64,000 nucleotides of DNA, taken from contig JARFXM010000004.1 in the NCBI GenBank assembly GCA_029532625.1, positions 186,001-250,000 of the forward strand. Direction: 5' to 3'. Position numbers and translations under genes: made by a program. The notes under the pieces are model-generated. The model saw only the letters and a list, made by a program, of their open reading frames with translations. It searched no databases and was not told where the DNA came from. Positions 53,721 to 64,000 of the stretch are shown piece by piece. Numbering within the stretch: the stretch's first letter is position 1; each line of letters starts with the position of its first letter. This stretch comes from Lomentospora prolificans (Eukaryota; Ascomycota; Sordariomycetes; Microascales; Microascaceae).

Positions 53721-56700
53721 TAGCCACTGGTGTCGACGTGTCCATCGAAAGTTAACCTGCTGCATCAAAGACACCACGAGGCTCATGCTGCCACCAGCGT
53801 TAGGCTCAATATAATCGTGAATCAGAAGAAGACTCTGGTGGGGTTGTAGGTGGATGGACTTTGGCGCGATTAAGATTCGAGATTGAATCAACTCAATCCG
53901 GCAACAGGGCATTGGTCCCAGCTGAACGGGCATTCCACTGAAACAGTCTGCCAGGACAATGGTTCGCGGATCCCTGGCACCGCCCCAATGTGCCACACAG
54001 CCAGCTGCAGTCTGAACCTCACCCAAGCCACCACCATCCGAGCATCCGACCCTCCGACCCTCCAACCCTCCAAAATGTTTCTGGTGTCAGGCTTCCGGAC
54101 ACTATATTTTCGAATTATAGGCTCGCGTGTAGCTGTGGTTTATAACTCTCTTGAAACATGTTTATCGGAAGAAGGTCTGCCCAGAAGATGGCTTGATTCC
54201 ATCCGGTGGTGGAGCGGAAATATCTCTTGGATGAATTAACGCGACGGTTGGGTGAAGGATAAGGATCGTTTTGATCGAGTCTGATAAGGTGGAGTATAGC
54301 TCGGGAACTTCATCTTCTAACACTATGTCCCACTGTAATGCTAGTTCCATTCGCATCTTCTAGAGTATGTCGGCATTCCAATCATGCTTGACGTGATTCA
54401 GCGTGGAGTGGGAGCCATTCCAGAGACGCCAAGTATTATACTGACTTAAACATCCAGATCTGTGTTAGTTTGGCTCTGTGAACACTAGGGGGACCCTCAA
54501 GAGTTAGTACGGGACAACATATGAGCTGAGCGGAAAATACTCACTTCTCCCCATTTTGATTCCTCCAAGGCGTCTGAGTGCTCCCATTCGGGAAGCCTTC
54601 GACCATAGGCAAGTAATGTGGTGCGCCCTTCACGTTTGTTTTCGTCACTTCACAAAGACGATCTGTATCTGCTCCTGGTAGCACGTGTCAAACCTCCTGG
54701 TTAGCAGTAGGACGGCAGCGACGCGCCTGTTAACCTAACGAGATGTAGTGGTAGTTTTGAGAGCAATTTAGAAGTATATCAGTGGTACTGGTGATGTAAT
54801 ACTGCGTCAGTGATACCTTGGCTGGCCAATTGCTTTATCCGGGCTGGATCCCTTGTGCCTCGTTCTCTACCCTGGAGGGTGCTGTTGATCCAGATGTGAA
54901 GTGAGTTGACGTGCGAGAACAAAATCGACTGAGAAAAATAGCTGGCCTCACGGAAACCGAGCTTCGGCAGTTATGGAGTGGCAGAACTTGCGAAAGTTCC
55001 GGGATTCCACTCCAAATGACGATTTCCGTGTCGCCCTTCTTGGTAAACTTTTCATACAGTTTATTAGGCACTCAAAATACATTGGAGCCGTCTTCCGGGA
55101 GCCTTGGCCGCGCAAGCTGCCTACAGCCTGTAACATGCTGGTTTCGAGCAGTAATGAACATCAGTTCTCGCCTGGATAATCTTGATATTAACCATTCTTA
55201 ATAAGATCGCCTTGAAGAAAATGGCCCTTCAGACTCGAGCTTCGGCCTCCTTTTCAAGACTTTATTCCTTCCAGCTTTAGCATCCTCGATGTCCCGGCCC
55301 AGTGCTTCGATGATGCCGGGCGAGATTCGTTTTTCCTAGCCACAACATTCTTCTCGGGCTGCTTCGAGATCAATATCCTGAGACCACTATTACCACTTCG
55401 TTACTCCAATTGTCTACCTTCTCTTCTCAAAGCGTTCTGAAGTGAAATTGAAGGCCCCCTACATACCTCCGAATTTGTACAGACGACAACAATGCTGAGG
55501 GTACGCACCCCCAAACCACCCCCCGTAGTTCGGGAACATGGCGAGCAAAGACGGAGAATGGTGCGAAGTTTTGCGACTGGTCCGCAATAGCTCGTGAAAA
55601 TTCGGCAACGATGAAGATGTTGCATTTAATCAGATAGACTTGGGTAAAGGACTCTGGCTACGTTTGTATCTTGCAAGCCTTTGGAAGTATCTATCAGTTA
55701 GTAGGAACTGAGTGACGATGACACTTGGGGTGCGGGCTTAGAACCGGGTAAGTCTGCCAGTATAAGACGGGTCTTCAGCACCTGTGAGTCCGAGTAACCC
55801 CTAGAAAACTGTTAGTGTATGATACATAGAATATTGCGCGTTCATTTGCAATATGTATCTAAACCGCACCGAGGCAAGATAAAAAAAAGTGAAGGCACGA
55901 ACAGGTAACGGGACAAGCCTACCGGATAACTTTTGTAAAAGGTTACCTTGGTCCTGCATGAACAGTCGTATCTTCGCCACGGTTTCTCGCGCAGAGTCGG
56001 CTGCTGAAACCCATTTACCGTCAATAACTCCGTCTGGCCATTGGATTTGTTCTGGATCATTCAATCAATTGGGCCTTGATCCTCTCCGAAGCCCCCACAG
56101 ACATGTCTTGAAGGTAGGTATTGTGTATTGTTAAACTCAGGATGATGTTGAAACGCCGCCTCGGGAGCTGACCAAGCTTGCGCGGATTCCCTCCCTATTC
56201 TGTGGTTTTCTGATGCTGCCATATCCGAGGATTCGGCCATGGGAAGGTAGTGTTGTCTATAATAGCTCCATGATAGTTCGGAGATCACTCCTTCGATTTC
56301 GGAAGGCGGCATACACTCCACTTCGATGGTAATCAAGGCTGTATGGTGTGCCCTTATATGGATGCGCTGCGCTCGCCATGCTCCGATCAGCGCATGCAAA
56401 TCTTCACCACCCGTAGGTCGGCTGGAAGGTCTTCTTCCGTGATTTCCGTCTCATGACATAGGAGCCAGACATTATTTTTTCGGAGTCTCAGCTTTAATTA
56501 CGCTGTAATATAGTCCCAGGTTTTGAGGCGTTTTCGTTTCGAAATGTATTCTTGGCGCTTGGCGCGGCATCGATGTTAAGCACCTTCTTCGACCCAGCCA
56601 CTGTATTATCGGACTCATAAACGCATCGTCGAGCCGTACAATCCGGAATTTCGTCGTTATCTGCAAACATTTCCTGTAAAAAAGTTCTGAGAATCTATTT

Positions 56701-56750
56701 GTCTCTGGTCCCGGTATGTCTTCTTTCTCTGGCCAGTTTACTACGTACAA
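53721..56750. other. Long gene-poor stretch
   Basis: About 3 kb without a supported gene. Minus frames at 55801-56064 and 56061-56399 adjoin and contain coherent-looking protein sequence (QIQWPDGVIDGKWVSAADSA), perhaps exons of a decayed or unknown gene, but I could not connect them or recognise them. The remainder has short frames only. Confidence 0.3.
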
Positions 56751-58079
56751 TTAGGCTATGCTATGGCGGAAGACCTCCTCCACCACCTCGCCGACCAATT
56801 CGCCGCACTGCCTATCGCCCGGCGGGAGCACCTGCGTGGCAAAAAACGCCGCGAGACCCTTCTCCCTGTTCATGAACCACACAAGGTTCGGCAGACCTCC
56901 CCAGACGAGGGTCCCTTTCGGAACCGTGCCCACGGCTCCCTCAGCATACATGCCTCCCAAACCATAGTTGATGCCCTTGGTCTCAGTCGTCTTCGTCATG
57001 GCGGCAACGATGTCTGCTGAGGCAGTGAGCTTTCTCAGCGTTGCGCTATCCGGAGCAAAGTGCGCGTGGAACATCTCATTCTCTACGGTTTCCTTCTTTA
57101 GGAGAGTTGGCTCGTCGCGGATCAAGTCATGCAGAACTTTGACATAGTCGGTGACGCTGGTGTATAGGCCTGCGCCTCCGCAATCTTCCGCAGCGCGGTC
57201 AGGCCAGAGTTTTACCGAGTCCTTTAAAGCGCCGTCGACCCTTTCGACCGTCTTGAGCAAGCGCGCCTTGATATCTGGGCGCTTTTCTAGGCGGAAGGTA
57301 GTCGAAGTCATTCTGAGGGGCTTGAACATGTTTTCTTGGAGATATTCCTCGAGGGTCGTATTGTTAAGCCTTGCCACTAGTTCACCTGCCCACTAAGTGA
57401 TAAAAGCAGTTGTTAGCCCATATATTCCTCGCGTTAGTCCTTAGTTTGTTCAGAGCCGCTTACGTCGATGCCACCGCCGTAGCTCCACCCTTCGCCCGGC
57501 TCGTATAGAAGTGGCAGGGTATGCGCCTTAACGCAACTACCACTAATCCCGATGAGATCCTCTCCTCGTGAAAAGCGCCAAGCCGCTAGGGCCGGGTGCG
57601 AACGGTCATAAGCCAAACCGGCAGTGTGTGTCAAAAGATGGCGCAGGGTAATCTTGGTCTTCGCGGGAGTCGTAGCGAAAGCTGGATCCCAGCCCGTGCC
57701 ATCCGGGCCCGGATTGAGGATTCCCGGGTTAGCGAGCTCCGGGAGCACATTCTCTACAGGCTCATCCAGAGTAATCTGGCCCCGCTCGACGCATTGAAGG
57801 GCGGCTATCGTGCCGATGAGCTTGGTGCAGGAGGCAATCCAGAAGGTGGCGTTCAGGTCAACGGGAGGTGCATCGGGTCCGACCCCATTGTACCCGAGAG
57901 CCTTGAAAAATAGCTCTTTTCCTGGAAAGACACGACATTATATATACAGTTAGATCTGGATTCTAACTGACGCGAGCAGGCCACAAACCATTCTTGTCAA
58001 TTGCGGTGGTGATACAGGCGTGGATAATGTTGGATCCCCGGGCGGTGCGCTCCGCCATGATCTCATCAAATGCAGACAT
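56751..58079 (-). CDS. LovD-like serine esterase/transesterase (beta-lactamase fold), intact copy
   Basis: Exons 57989-58079, 57464-57921 and 56751-57392 give 396 aa. ASCTKLIGT provides the SxxK Ser and Lys, GWSYGGG the Tyr region, and VWGGLPNLVWFMNRE the C-terminal strand that lines the active site. This is the class C beta-lactamase-like family that includes fungal acyltransferases such as LovD and many esterases. No signal peptide is present, so it acts in the cytosol. Intron 1 uses a GTTTGT donor. The gene is a paralogue of the frameshifted copy 5 kb away, same strand and same intron positions, which implies local duplication. It lies about 750 bp from a Zn2Cys6 regulator on the same strand. 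The substrate is unknown. Confidence 0.88.
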
Positions 58080-58829
58080 TGGTTGTTTAGGCCTGAAGGA
58101 ATTAATAATTGTAATATAAGCGTAGGGGCAATGCTTGAAGAAATGCGTAGGTTTTTGGAATCGTCAAAGTTAATTTGGGATGAAGAAAAGGGGCTGGAGT
58201 ACAACTTTATAAACTTCCCCTCCAACCCACCGGCGCCTGCTCTCTGAGAGCTAGTCAGGGGAATGGAATTAATCACAGATTATTAGCCGCATCGCACGCG
58301 GGACAATGAGGAGCCAGGTTTGCGGCCATTCCCTCATTGAGCGGTGGATTCGCACATAAGCGCTGGCGCCCTGACTGAGTGGACATAGCGTGAGGTAGCA
58401 CAGCCCCCACCAGAGATACTGGAGCTCTGAGATGAAGGGGAGCGGAAAAGGTAAGTATTGAGCGCAAAAGAAAATGAGTTGCGACCGTTCCTGCCGAGAC
58501 GTCCGAAGTTCAACAAGCTGTGAAGCCAGCCTACCCAAACAATTACGGCGGAGCCGGAGAGGGAGCATGGCCAGTGGAGGATGGGATATCATTTCTCGAA
58601 TTAGGCAGCCACGGAAATAAGCCACAGGATTCAGGCAGCCATATTTTGCGTTGGATCAGGCAGCTGTATAATCTTAAATTACCCCGTCGCCAGCGTCGAG
58701 CTGGGGATTGTCGTGTGCCGTTCCACACGACCGGACTTCGGATTTCAGGTGGATCCGCAAGATGGAAGGTGTCTAAAATCCCTAACGGCAGCATTAAAAA
58801 AGTGATTGATAGATTCCAACCTTCTTGGT
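58080..58829. promoter_or_regulatory. Region between the intact esterase gene and the Zn2Cys6 gene
   Basis: This 750 bp spacer holds the promoter of the esterase (A/T-rich near 58090-58210) and the 3' end of the regulator. Frames at 58269-58625 and 58520-58915 lack features. Confidence 0.4.
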
Positions 58830-60908
58830 TCAGACTTGGAAATATCCCGTCCAGTCAAACGTCTCTTCCGTCTCTGGCAAGTTCGCCCAGCTCTCAGCGA
58901 GCTCCTCACCCGTGAGTGCTCCGAAGGGATGGTACAGATTGAAAAAGTTGGAGTTGATTTCAATCTCGTGCAGACTGTTTGCGCTGGGTGAAAGTGGCCA
59001 GCGAGTGGGGTTTGCATCCGATTGAGACGCAACTTCAGGCCGTCGGATGCGCACTCTCCCGATATATGGGATGGTGGCTTCGAAATACTCCGGCCCATCG
59101 TAGTTTCCGTGGCACAAACTATATAGATACTGCAAGATCTGCGCTGCCTGGGAAGCAACGGAGCAGTCCATGACTTCTGCCGCGGTTTCAAACTCGCTTA
59201 TGAGAGCCACGATTTGATCCCAATCCTGCGCGCTAGCACATCGATCGCGGCCAAGGCGCCGTTGGTTGAGGATGTCGATCGTTATGACCAGAGCCGCGCT
59301 AAAGGCTTGAAAGTCCATGGCATCACAAATAATCAAACTTTCGCTCTGGACGTTCCTGATGCCTCGGTAGCACTTCATGACGCCACGAGCTGCCTCGAGG
59401 GCACATTCACGACTGTGCTCGTATTTCGTGTTTCCCGACGCCGTGAGCATGTACGGTAGATGGAGGAGTTTCGAGATGTAATGGACCGCCAATTTCAACG
59501 CCTGACGTCCAAAGAACTCTCCGAGTTTGAGAGACAGCTGCTCGTCCGTGTTCCACCAATCCGTGGGTATGAGGCTGCGGCATTCCATAATCTCCTCGTC
59601 GAGCCTTAAAACAGTGGCGTAGTTCTTAAGGATTGCTTGCTGTTCATCGCTAACAGACGCTGCCAAGGATGCAACTTTTCGCATAATTCGCGCCTCTAGA
59701 GAAAGGTTTGGAGGGTCCTCGGAAATGCTCGGATGGTTTCGAGAAACCGAATACGGAAAGCCCATGTTAACAGACATAACCCTATCGACTTGCCATAGCA
59801 TAGTCCAAATCTTTTCTCCGTAGGAACCCTGACCAGGTCGATGCAGGCCCAGTAGAATGGCATAGTCGAGGCCCTGCCGGTTATAGAGCCACGCCGCCCG
59901 AGGCCGTCCCTTATTAAGATGAAGCTTGGATATATGGATGAGGGATTCTACGCTGGCGAAGCTGTAGCGGTTCGCGTCCTTGTCGATTTTGATCAGCACG
60001 TTGGAGATCTCTATATAGTCATGGACAAGAACGGGTGGTGTTGTCCTTGGACCTGACGCCGTCTCAATATTAAATGCTTTCGGAAGCTGCTGGACACACA
60101 GGGCGAACCAAAGAATTGCCCGAGCCACGATTGACGGGTTTTCCGAATTCAGTGAGTCCAAAATGTAGTCTTTGGCCTTTTCGACCTGTGGTATCTCCGC
60201 CGTCTGATAAGTCCAAGGACCATCTGGACCTACGGGCCAAAGCGCCCAATATGGCTGCGTTATCAGGAGTATATTCGTGAGGCATGCAGCTCGAGGCACC
60301 TTGCTGCGTAAGGAGTTGATCAGACTTTTACCCGGCCCATCGACCCGCGATTGCATGGCCGGTGAGGATCCATGGTAGGTGAGACTTCCCCTTTCTAGCG
60401 TCAAACATGCTCGCAGCAGATTGAGCAAAGGAGGATCGTGATCCGGCGTCGGCCCATCAGACGCCTCTTCTCCCGTCCTAGGAGAGACGGATCCGAATAC
60501 TGAGGCCCCTGAGTCCCAACGTGGGAGGTTGGTATTATAGGAATCGCCACGCTGTTCGCCGAAAGTAGACTTGATGAGCGCGGATAGGTTATGCGGCGGC
60601 GTCCAGGGGTCGGTGTCCAGGCGACGCGTAATCTGGAAGAGGGTCTGCTGGATTTGATCCAGCTTCTCGCTTAGATTCGCGGTAGAATTCTGTGGTTCAA
60701 GTGTTGCACCGCCGATTTCGTTTGTGCCCTGCGGCTTGCAGGTCACCTTGTGCAAAACGCATCCCTCACATGAAGAGCTTCCTTCAGTAAAGTTGCACCG
60801 GACTTTACGCCGCCGGCACTCCTGGCAGCTCTTTGTCCCCAGTCGCATTCTTTTCGGAGGGCGCCTTGCATCCGCAGAAGGGCACACTTTGGAAATAACA
60901 GGGGACAT
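58830..60908 (-). CDS. Zn2Cys6 transcription factor, single exon
   Basis: The ATG at 60908 opens an uninterrupted frame of 692 aa. The zinc cluster is at Cys28, 31, 38, 47, 50 and 57 (C-x2-C-x6-C-x8-C-x2-C-x6-C), preceded by the basic run RRPPKRMRLGTK. A coiled-coil-like segment (LSEKLDQIQQTLFQITRRL) probably mediates dimerisation. The fungal-specific middle homology region spans roughly 200-500 (SFASVESLIHISKLHLNKGRPRAAW broken into its parts; MLWQVDRVMSVNMGFPYSVS). It is a nuclear regulator. Lack of introns contrasts with the four-exon regulator at 4917. Its position next to the esterase pair suggests local control of those genes, which is inference. Confidence 0.92.
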   Translation of the reverse strand: MSPVISKVCPSADARRPPKRMRLGTKSCQECRRRKVRCNFTEGSSSCEGCVLHKVTCKPQGTNEIGGATLEPQNSTANLSEKLDQIQQTLFQITRRLDTDPWTPPHNLSALIKSTFGEQRGDSYNTNLPRWDSGASVFGSVSPRTGEEASDGPTPDHDPPLLNLLRACLTLERGSLTYHGSSPAMQSRVDGPGKSLINSLRSKVPRAACLTNILLITQPYWALWPVGPDGPWTYQTAEIPQVEKAKDYILDSLNSENPSIVARAILWFALCVQQLPKAFNIETASGPRTTPPVLVHDYIEISNVLIKIDKDANRYSFASVESLIHISKLHLNKGRPRAAWLYNRQGLDYAILLGLHRPGQGSYGEKIWTMLWQVDRVMSVNMGFPYSVSRNHPSISEDPPNLSLEARIMRKVASLAASVSDEQQAILKNYATVLRLDEEIMECRSLIPTDWWNTDEQLSLKLGEFFGRQALKLAVHYISKLLHLPYMLTASGNTKYEHSRECALEAARGVMKCYRGIRNVQSESLIICDAMDFQAFSAALVITIDILNQRRLGRDRCASAQDWDQIVALISEFETAAEVMDCSVASQAAQILQYLYSLCHGNYDGPEYFEATIPYIGRVRIRRPEVASQSDANPTRWPLSPSANSLHEIEINSNFFNLYHPFGALTGEELAESWANLPETEETFDWTGYFQV

Positions 60909-61391
60909 GATGATCCAGGAAGAGATATCTCTTGATAGGAGAATAGTGTTCTATGGTCGCTCGAATTCGGCTTTGGAGGTGAAGCTTGGGTTCGTTCGGG
61001 CGAATTCGGTCGAATCTGTTTCGTCCAGATTGGGAGCTGACTAAGCCAGGCCATAAACCTCGCAGGGTGATGCGCTCCAGTCCGGACGGTCTCGCACGAA
61101 TTGATCATCCTCCAGAGGCATGATGAGATGTTAATAACTTCAAATTCAAGCCTGGGTGTCGTCGAAATAATGAGCCTTGGTGTCCGAGAGCATCCGAGAG
61201 CATCCGAAACGTCCGCGGAGGCACATCTTCGTTGATAATGAATACGCGTTTAAATGTCTATAAAGCTCTCCAACATGGCGCTGGAGAATAGCGTTTTCGG
61301 ACACAAGAATCTCGCTCGTTAACCATTAGACCAATACCAAAATCGTATTTCTAATATTCCGCTATCTCGCGTAAAGAAAAGAACGAACAAG
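60909..61391. promoter_or_regulatory. Divergent promoter region of regulator and peroxiredoxin-like genes
   Basis: The 483 bp between two divergent start codons. Near 61180-61210 the sequence CCGAGAGCATCCGAGAGCATCCGA contains a short tandem repeat (GAGCATCC). A tRNA-like D-arm sequence lies at 61315-61333 on the minus strand. Confidence 0.4.
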
Positions 61392-62042
61392 ATGAACCAA
61401 CGAGCGAAACTGGATGAATGCGTTGAAAACTTCAGCTCCAAGGCCCCCGAATCCATCAAGGCCATGGCTGAATCCTTCAAGCAGACCACGGAGGCCAATT
61501 TTGATCCCAAGGGCGCAGTTCAGCCCGGTGCCAAACTCCCCGACTTCACAATGACCAACGTCTTCGGCAACGAAGTCACCAGCGCCAGCCTCCTCTCCGA
61601 GGGCCCGCTCCTCATTACCTTTTACCGCGGAAGCTGGTGTTCCCTGTGTAATATCGCGCTCCCCTTTTTGCAGAAGCACCTGTCCGATTTCGAAGCCCGC
61701 GGGGCTCAGATCGTGGCAATCACCCCGGAGCTGCCGGAAGGGGCCTTGACTACCGTGGAAAAGCACAACCTCAAATTCCACGTCTTGAGTGATGTAGGGA
61801 ACAAGTTGGCAAGGCAGCTAGGAATTATCCACCCGCATGGCTCAATCCGCGAAGCCATGCAGATGCTTGGATCCGACCTACAAAAGTCCAACGGCGATGA
61901 CTCGTGGGATTTGCCGTTCCCAGCCACGCTGTTGGTGGATAGAAGCGGAATAGTGCGAAACGTCTACCTGGATTTGGATATCACCAACAGACTTGATCCC
62001 GAAGAAGCTTTGCGGTGGGTCGACAACATGAACAAGGAGTGA
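61392..62042 (+). CDS. AhpC/TSA-family peroxiredoxin-like protein
   Basis: A single exon of 216 aa with a true ATG at 61392. A thioredoxin-like fold is indicated by PGAKLPDFTMTNVFGN, then LLITFYRGSWCSLCNIAL with Cys83 and Cys86 (a C-x2-C motif), ARGAQIVAITPE, and a C-terminal FPATLLVDRSGIVR. In the AhpC/TSA family the first Cys attacks peroxide; the C-x2-C arrangement resembles bacterioferritin-comigratory and thioredoxin-type members, so peroxide reduction or thiol-disulfide exchange is likely. No targeting signal is evident, and the protein is probably cytosolic. An N-terminal helix (EDC-type acidic/Lys-rich, residues 5-40) precedes the domain. It is divergent from the Zn2Cys6 gene. Confidence 0.88.
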   Translation: MNQRAKLDECVENFSSKAPESIKAMAESFKQTTEANFDPKGAVQPGAKLPDFTMTNVFGNEVTSASLLSEGPLLITFYRGSWCSLCNIALPFLQKHLSDFEARGAQIVAITPELPEGALTTVEKHNLKFHVLSDVGNKLARQLGIIHPHGSIREAMQMLGSDLQKSNGDDSWDLPFPATLLVDRSGIVRNVYLDLDITNRLDPEEALRWVDNMNKE

Positions 62043-62297
62043 GGAGGAATCTTGGTTTATGTAACTTGCATCATTTCAAAATAATATTGTAGATAAGACG
62101 AGATTATTGCTAAGGACCGTGACCGAAATCAAAGGCAAATCAAAAAAAGAAGCAAGATAATAAACTATCAACCGAAACCCCCAAAATGTGCTAATGAGAG
62201 ACCGATCCCGAAATCTAAAATGAGAAATACCCTCTATCCGTTCTATACCTCTATTTCATATCAATCCGCCATGTAGCTATTACATCCTCGGCTGCAT
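62043..62297. terminator. Convergent 3' region
   Basis: An A/T-rich spacer of 255 bp between the stop codons of two convergent genes. It contains AATAATA and AAATAAT-like polyadenylation candidates and no gene. Confidence 0.35.
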
Positions 62298-63059
62298 TTA
62301 TTCGCCCTTCTTGAAGGCAGGGTTGCAAACGATCTGGCTGACGGGTTGAGAAGGCTCAAGCGTCCAGGCACCAGCTCCACCATCGGCAAAGGTGACCTCG
62401 TTGCTATTGCCGCGGACGACAGTGATGGGCTCGCCAACAGGAGGCTCAATCTCGGGGATGCTGAAGACGACAGGGAGGAGCTGGCATCGGAGTGCAGGGT
62501 CGACGAGCTCGCCGCTGACGGTGAGGGTGACCAAATCATAGTCGAGACCGTCAGTCACATTGACAGAGTTCTCAACGACACCGGAGAGCTTGAAGTTGAC
62601 GCCAGTATCGGAATTCTGGAGAAGGACGTCGACCTGGAGGCGCTCATCCTCGGGGTCAATCTTTTCGAAGTTGGGGTCGCAAATGACCTTCTTGACCTTG
62701 GAGGGAGTGCGGAGTTTCCAGGGACCCTTGTCGCCATCAGCAAAGGTGATGTCGGTATTCTCGCCGCGAAGGACGACGATGGGCTCATTGTTCTCATCCC
62801 GGATCTGGCATCGGAGGTCCTTGTTCTGGACGTTGTCGCCGAGGACAAGCTCAACCTCCTGGAAAGGACCGCGGCGCTCAGTGCGGGAAGCGAAAGGGCG
62901 GTCGCGGGGCTCCCGGCGGAAGCTGACCGAGGACTCGGCGGAGTCGCGGAGGACAACGGTGACGGCGTTGCCTGTGGGGGGCTTGTGGTGCTGAGTGTTG
63001 GGAGCGGCCATGGCGCCGGTGGCGGCGAAGAGGGCTAGGGCGATGGTAGAGTACTGCAT
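62298..63059 (-). CDS. Secreted protein with internal duplication, unknown function
   Basis: A single exon of 253 aa; ATG at 63059. The signal peptide is residues 1-19 (ALALFAATGAMAA). Two copies of a module are visible: residues 83-131 and 191-250. Each has RCQ near its start, EPI.VVRG or VLRG, a FADG block, G.W.L, then ICDPNF or IVCNPAF. Each module has one Cys at each end (84/127 and 192/245), suggesting one disulfide per module. The protein is rich in beta-type sequence and acidic overall. I do not recognise the family; secreted proteins of this kind are common in Eurotiales. The end FKKGE and lack of a hydrophobic tail argue against a GPI anchor. Confidence 0.85.
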   Translation of the reverse strand: MQYSTIALALFAATGAMAAPNTQHHKPPTGNAVTVVLRDSAESSVSFRREPRDRPFASRTERRGPFQEVELVLGDNVQNKDLRCQIRDENNEPIVVLRGENTDITFADGDKGPWKLRTPSKVKKVICDPNFEKIDPEDERLQVDVLLQNSDTGVNFKLSGVVENSVNVTDGLDYDLVTLTVSGELVDPALRCQLLPVVFSIPEIEPPVGEPITVVRGNSNEVTFADGGAGAWTLEPSQPVSQIVCNPAFKKGE

Positions 63060-64000
63060 TTTGAGAATATTTCAAGATTAAAAGGTCTCTATAGCAAAAG
63101 AAGAGAAGAGTAGGAAATCCGAAAGGAAAAAACCGACAAAGGGAATAAGGAAATGAGTTTAGGAAACAGCTGTTGTTTTTGGAATGTTTTGTTTTGATGG
63201 TGAGAAGAACAATAAGAGTGTTTCGAAACGGAAATCAAGACCTCATTATATATTTCTCAACCTGAATCCATTTCGGTCGCTCCAACTGCACCGAGACAGT
63301 CGGTTGTAAGCTGATGCAATGTGCCTCCAAGGACTGCGCCGGCCGTCAGCCTCCCCCAAGACACTTGAGAATTTAGAATCTCATCTCACCCATATTTTCC
63401 CATGCCATGCGGAAGATGCAGCAACCCGGAACTAGCGCGGTGTCTAATCAGCACCCAGGATCCGACCTGGCGAATGGGCCAGCCGCGTTTAAACACAGCC
63501 TGGAACCATCCCAACGTCAGCGCTTGTTCAAATAGCCGGTGGGCGAAGTGCGGAGCCTTGAGGATGGTTGGGGGCCAACCTGTGTGGCGGAGCTGGACCA
63601 GCGATCTCTGCGATTGGTAATAATCGTGCACATCGCCCACGGATTTGGGAGCTCTAGGATGGCGAGAGGATTACCGGGAATAGACACTTCCGGACAACGT
63701 TTTCGGCGCAGCCTTCCATTCCAAACCTTCTTTCTGCGTGCAGCATGTGTGCATGCTGGCAAAGATGCATCCGCGGACTTGCCGCATCCCCCGCCAGCGC
63801 CGAATTTGGGCGCCCATCTCTGGTAGATATCCGCGGTGAAGATAAAAATCAACAAGCGCGATTGGCACAGTCGCGAAAAATGCAAGCCCAGGCCAGGTCC
63901 TGAGTGAAAATTTTCTCGTAGTTTTAATCCCGATCTCTATTTCATCCCCGCCCCCGCCTGTCATCTTTTGACATTTCCGACAGCCCTATGACATGCAGCC
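63060..64000. promoter_or_regulatory. Upstream region of the secreted-protein gene
   Basis: No gene is supported. A/G-rich sequence directly precedes the start codon, and CATTATATATT at 63242 is TATA-like about 180 bp upstream on the transcribed strand. The overlapping short frames beyond 63380 have no features. Confidence 0.4.

Noticed and set aside
62346..63038. 230-codon plus-strand frame
   Set aside because: Antisense shadow of the secreted duplicated-module gene; rich in Val/Glu/Asp as expected from the opposite strand.
1..64000. CRISPR array, operons with ribosome binding sites, or bacterial insertion sequences
   Set aside because: The window is eukaryotic with spliceosomal introns throughout, and no regularly spaced repeats or transposase reading frames were found.

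Overview
The window is nuclear DNA of a filamentous ascomycete, most likely of the Eurotiales type (Aspergillus or Penicillium relatives); the genus cannot be fixed from sequence alone. The reasons are short spliceosomal introns of about 50-80 bp with GTRNGT donors, CTAAC-like branch sites and YAG acceptors, widely spaced monocistronic genes on both strands, two Zn2Cys6 regulators, fungal-type MFS and ABCC transporters, and fungal families such as DUF6594, tandem GFA domains, HET remnants and LovD-like esterases. I rebuilt gene models by hand from splice signals and reading-frame continuity; exon coordinates are in each entry.

Layout. 0-13 kb is housekeeping-like: the 5' part of a sphingolipid C9-methyltransferase (minus), a secreted/anchored PAN-like protein (plus), a Zn2Cys6 regulator with a probable GC-AG intron, an MFS sugar-type transporter and a TfdA-like 2-oxoglutarate dioxygenase. 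13-20 kb holds decayed or effector-like genes: an SMP-30/gluconolactonase pseudogene, a LysM-domain reading frame with a stop in its signal peptide, a secreted protein with a dibasic site, and short repeats. 20-35 kb holds an SDR, a secreted FAD-linked oxidase, a decayed sugar transporter, a small NTF2/SnoaL-like candidate, a DUF6594 membrane protein and a 14-exon ABCC transporter. The oxidoreductases plus exporter could be a small metabolite or detoxification locus, but no backbone synthase is present.

35-48 kb alternates intact genes (a GFA enzyme, an F-box protein, a two-domain GFA protein) with relics (alpha/beta hydrolase, HET C-terminus, ankyrin protein). In the middle of it lies a three-exon gene for a short cationic six-cysteine peptide behind an acidic pro-region. 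It is a CSalphabeta defensin candidate that is invisible in any single reading frame, and the strongest discovery in the window. 48-61 kb has a two-TM membrane protein of unknown function and two related LovD-like serine esterase genes. One esterase is frameshifted in a nine-C run and the other is intact; a Zn2Cys6 regulator lies beside the intact copy. The window ends with a peroxiredoxin-like protein and a secreted protein carrying an internal duplication.

The 13-58 kb part has many relics for its length and looks like accessory, fast-turnover chromosome, whereas both ends look stable. No rRNA, complete tRNA, CRISPR array, origin or intact transposon was recognised.
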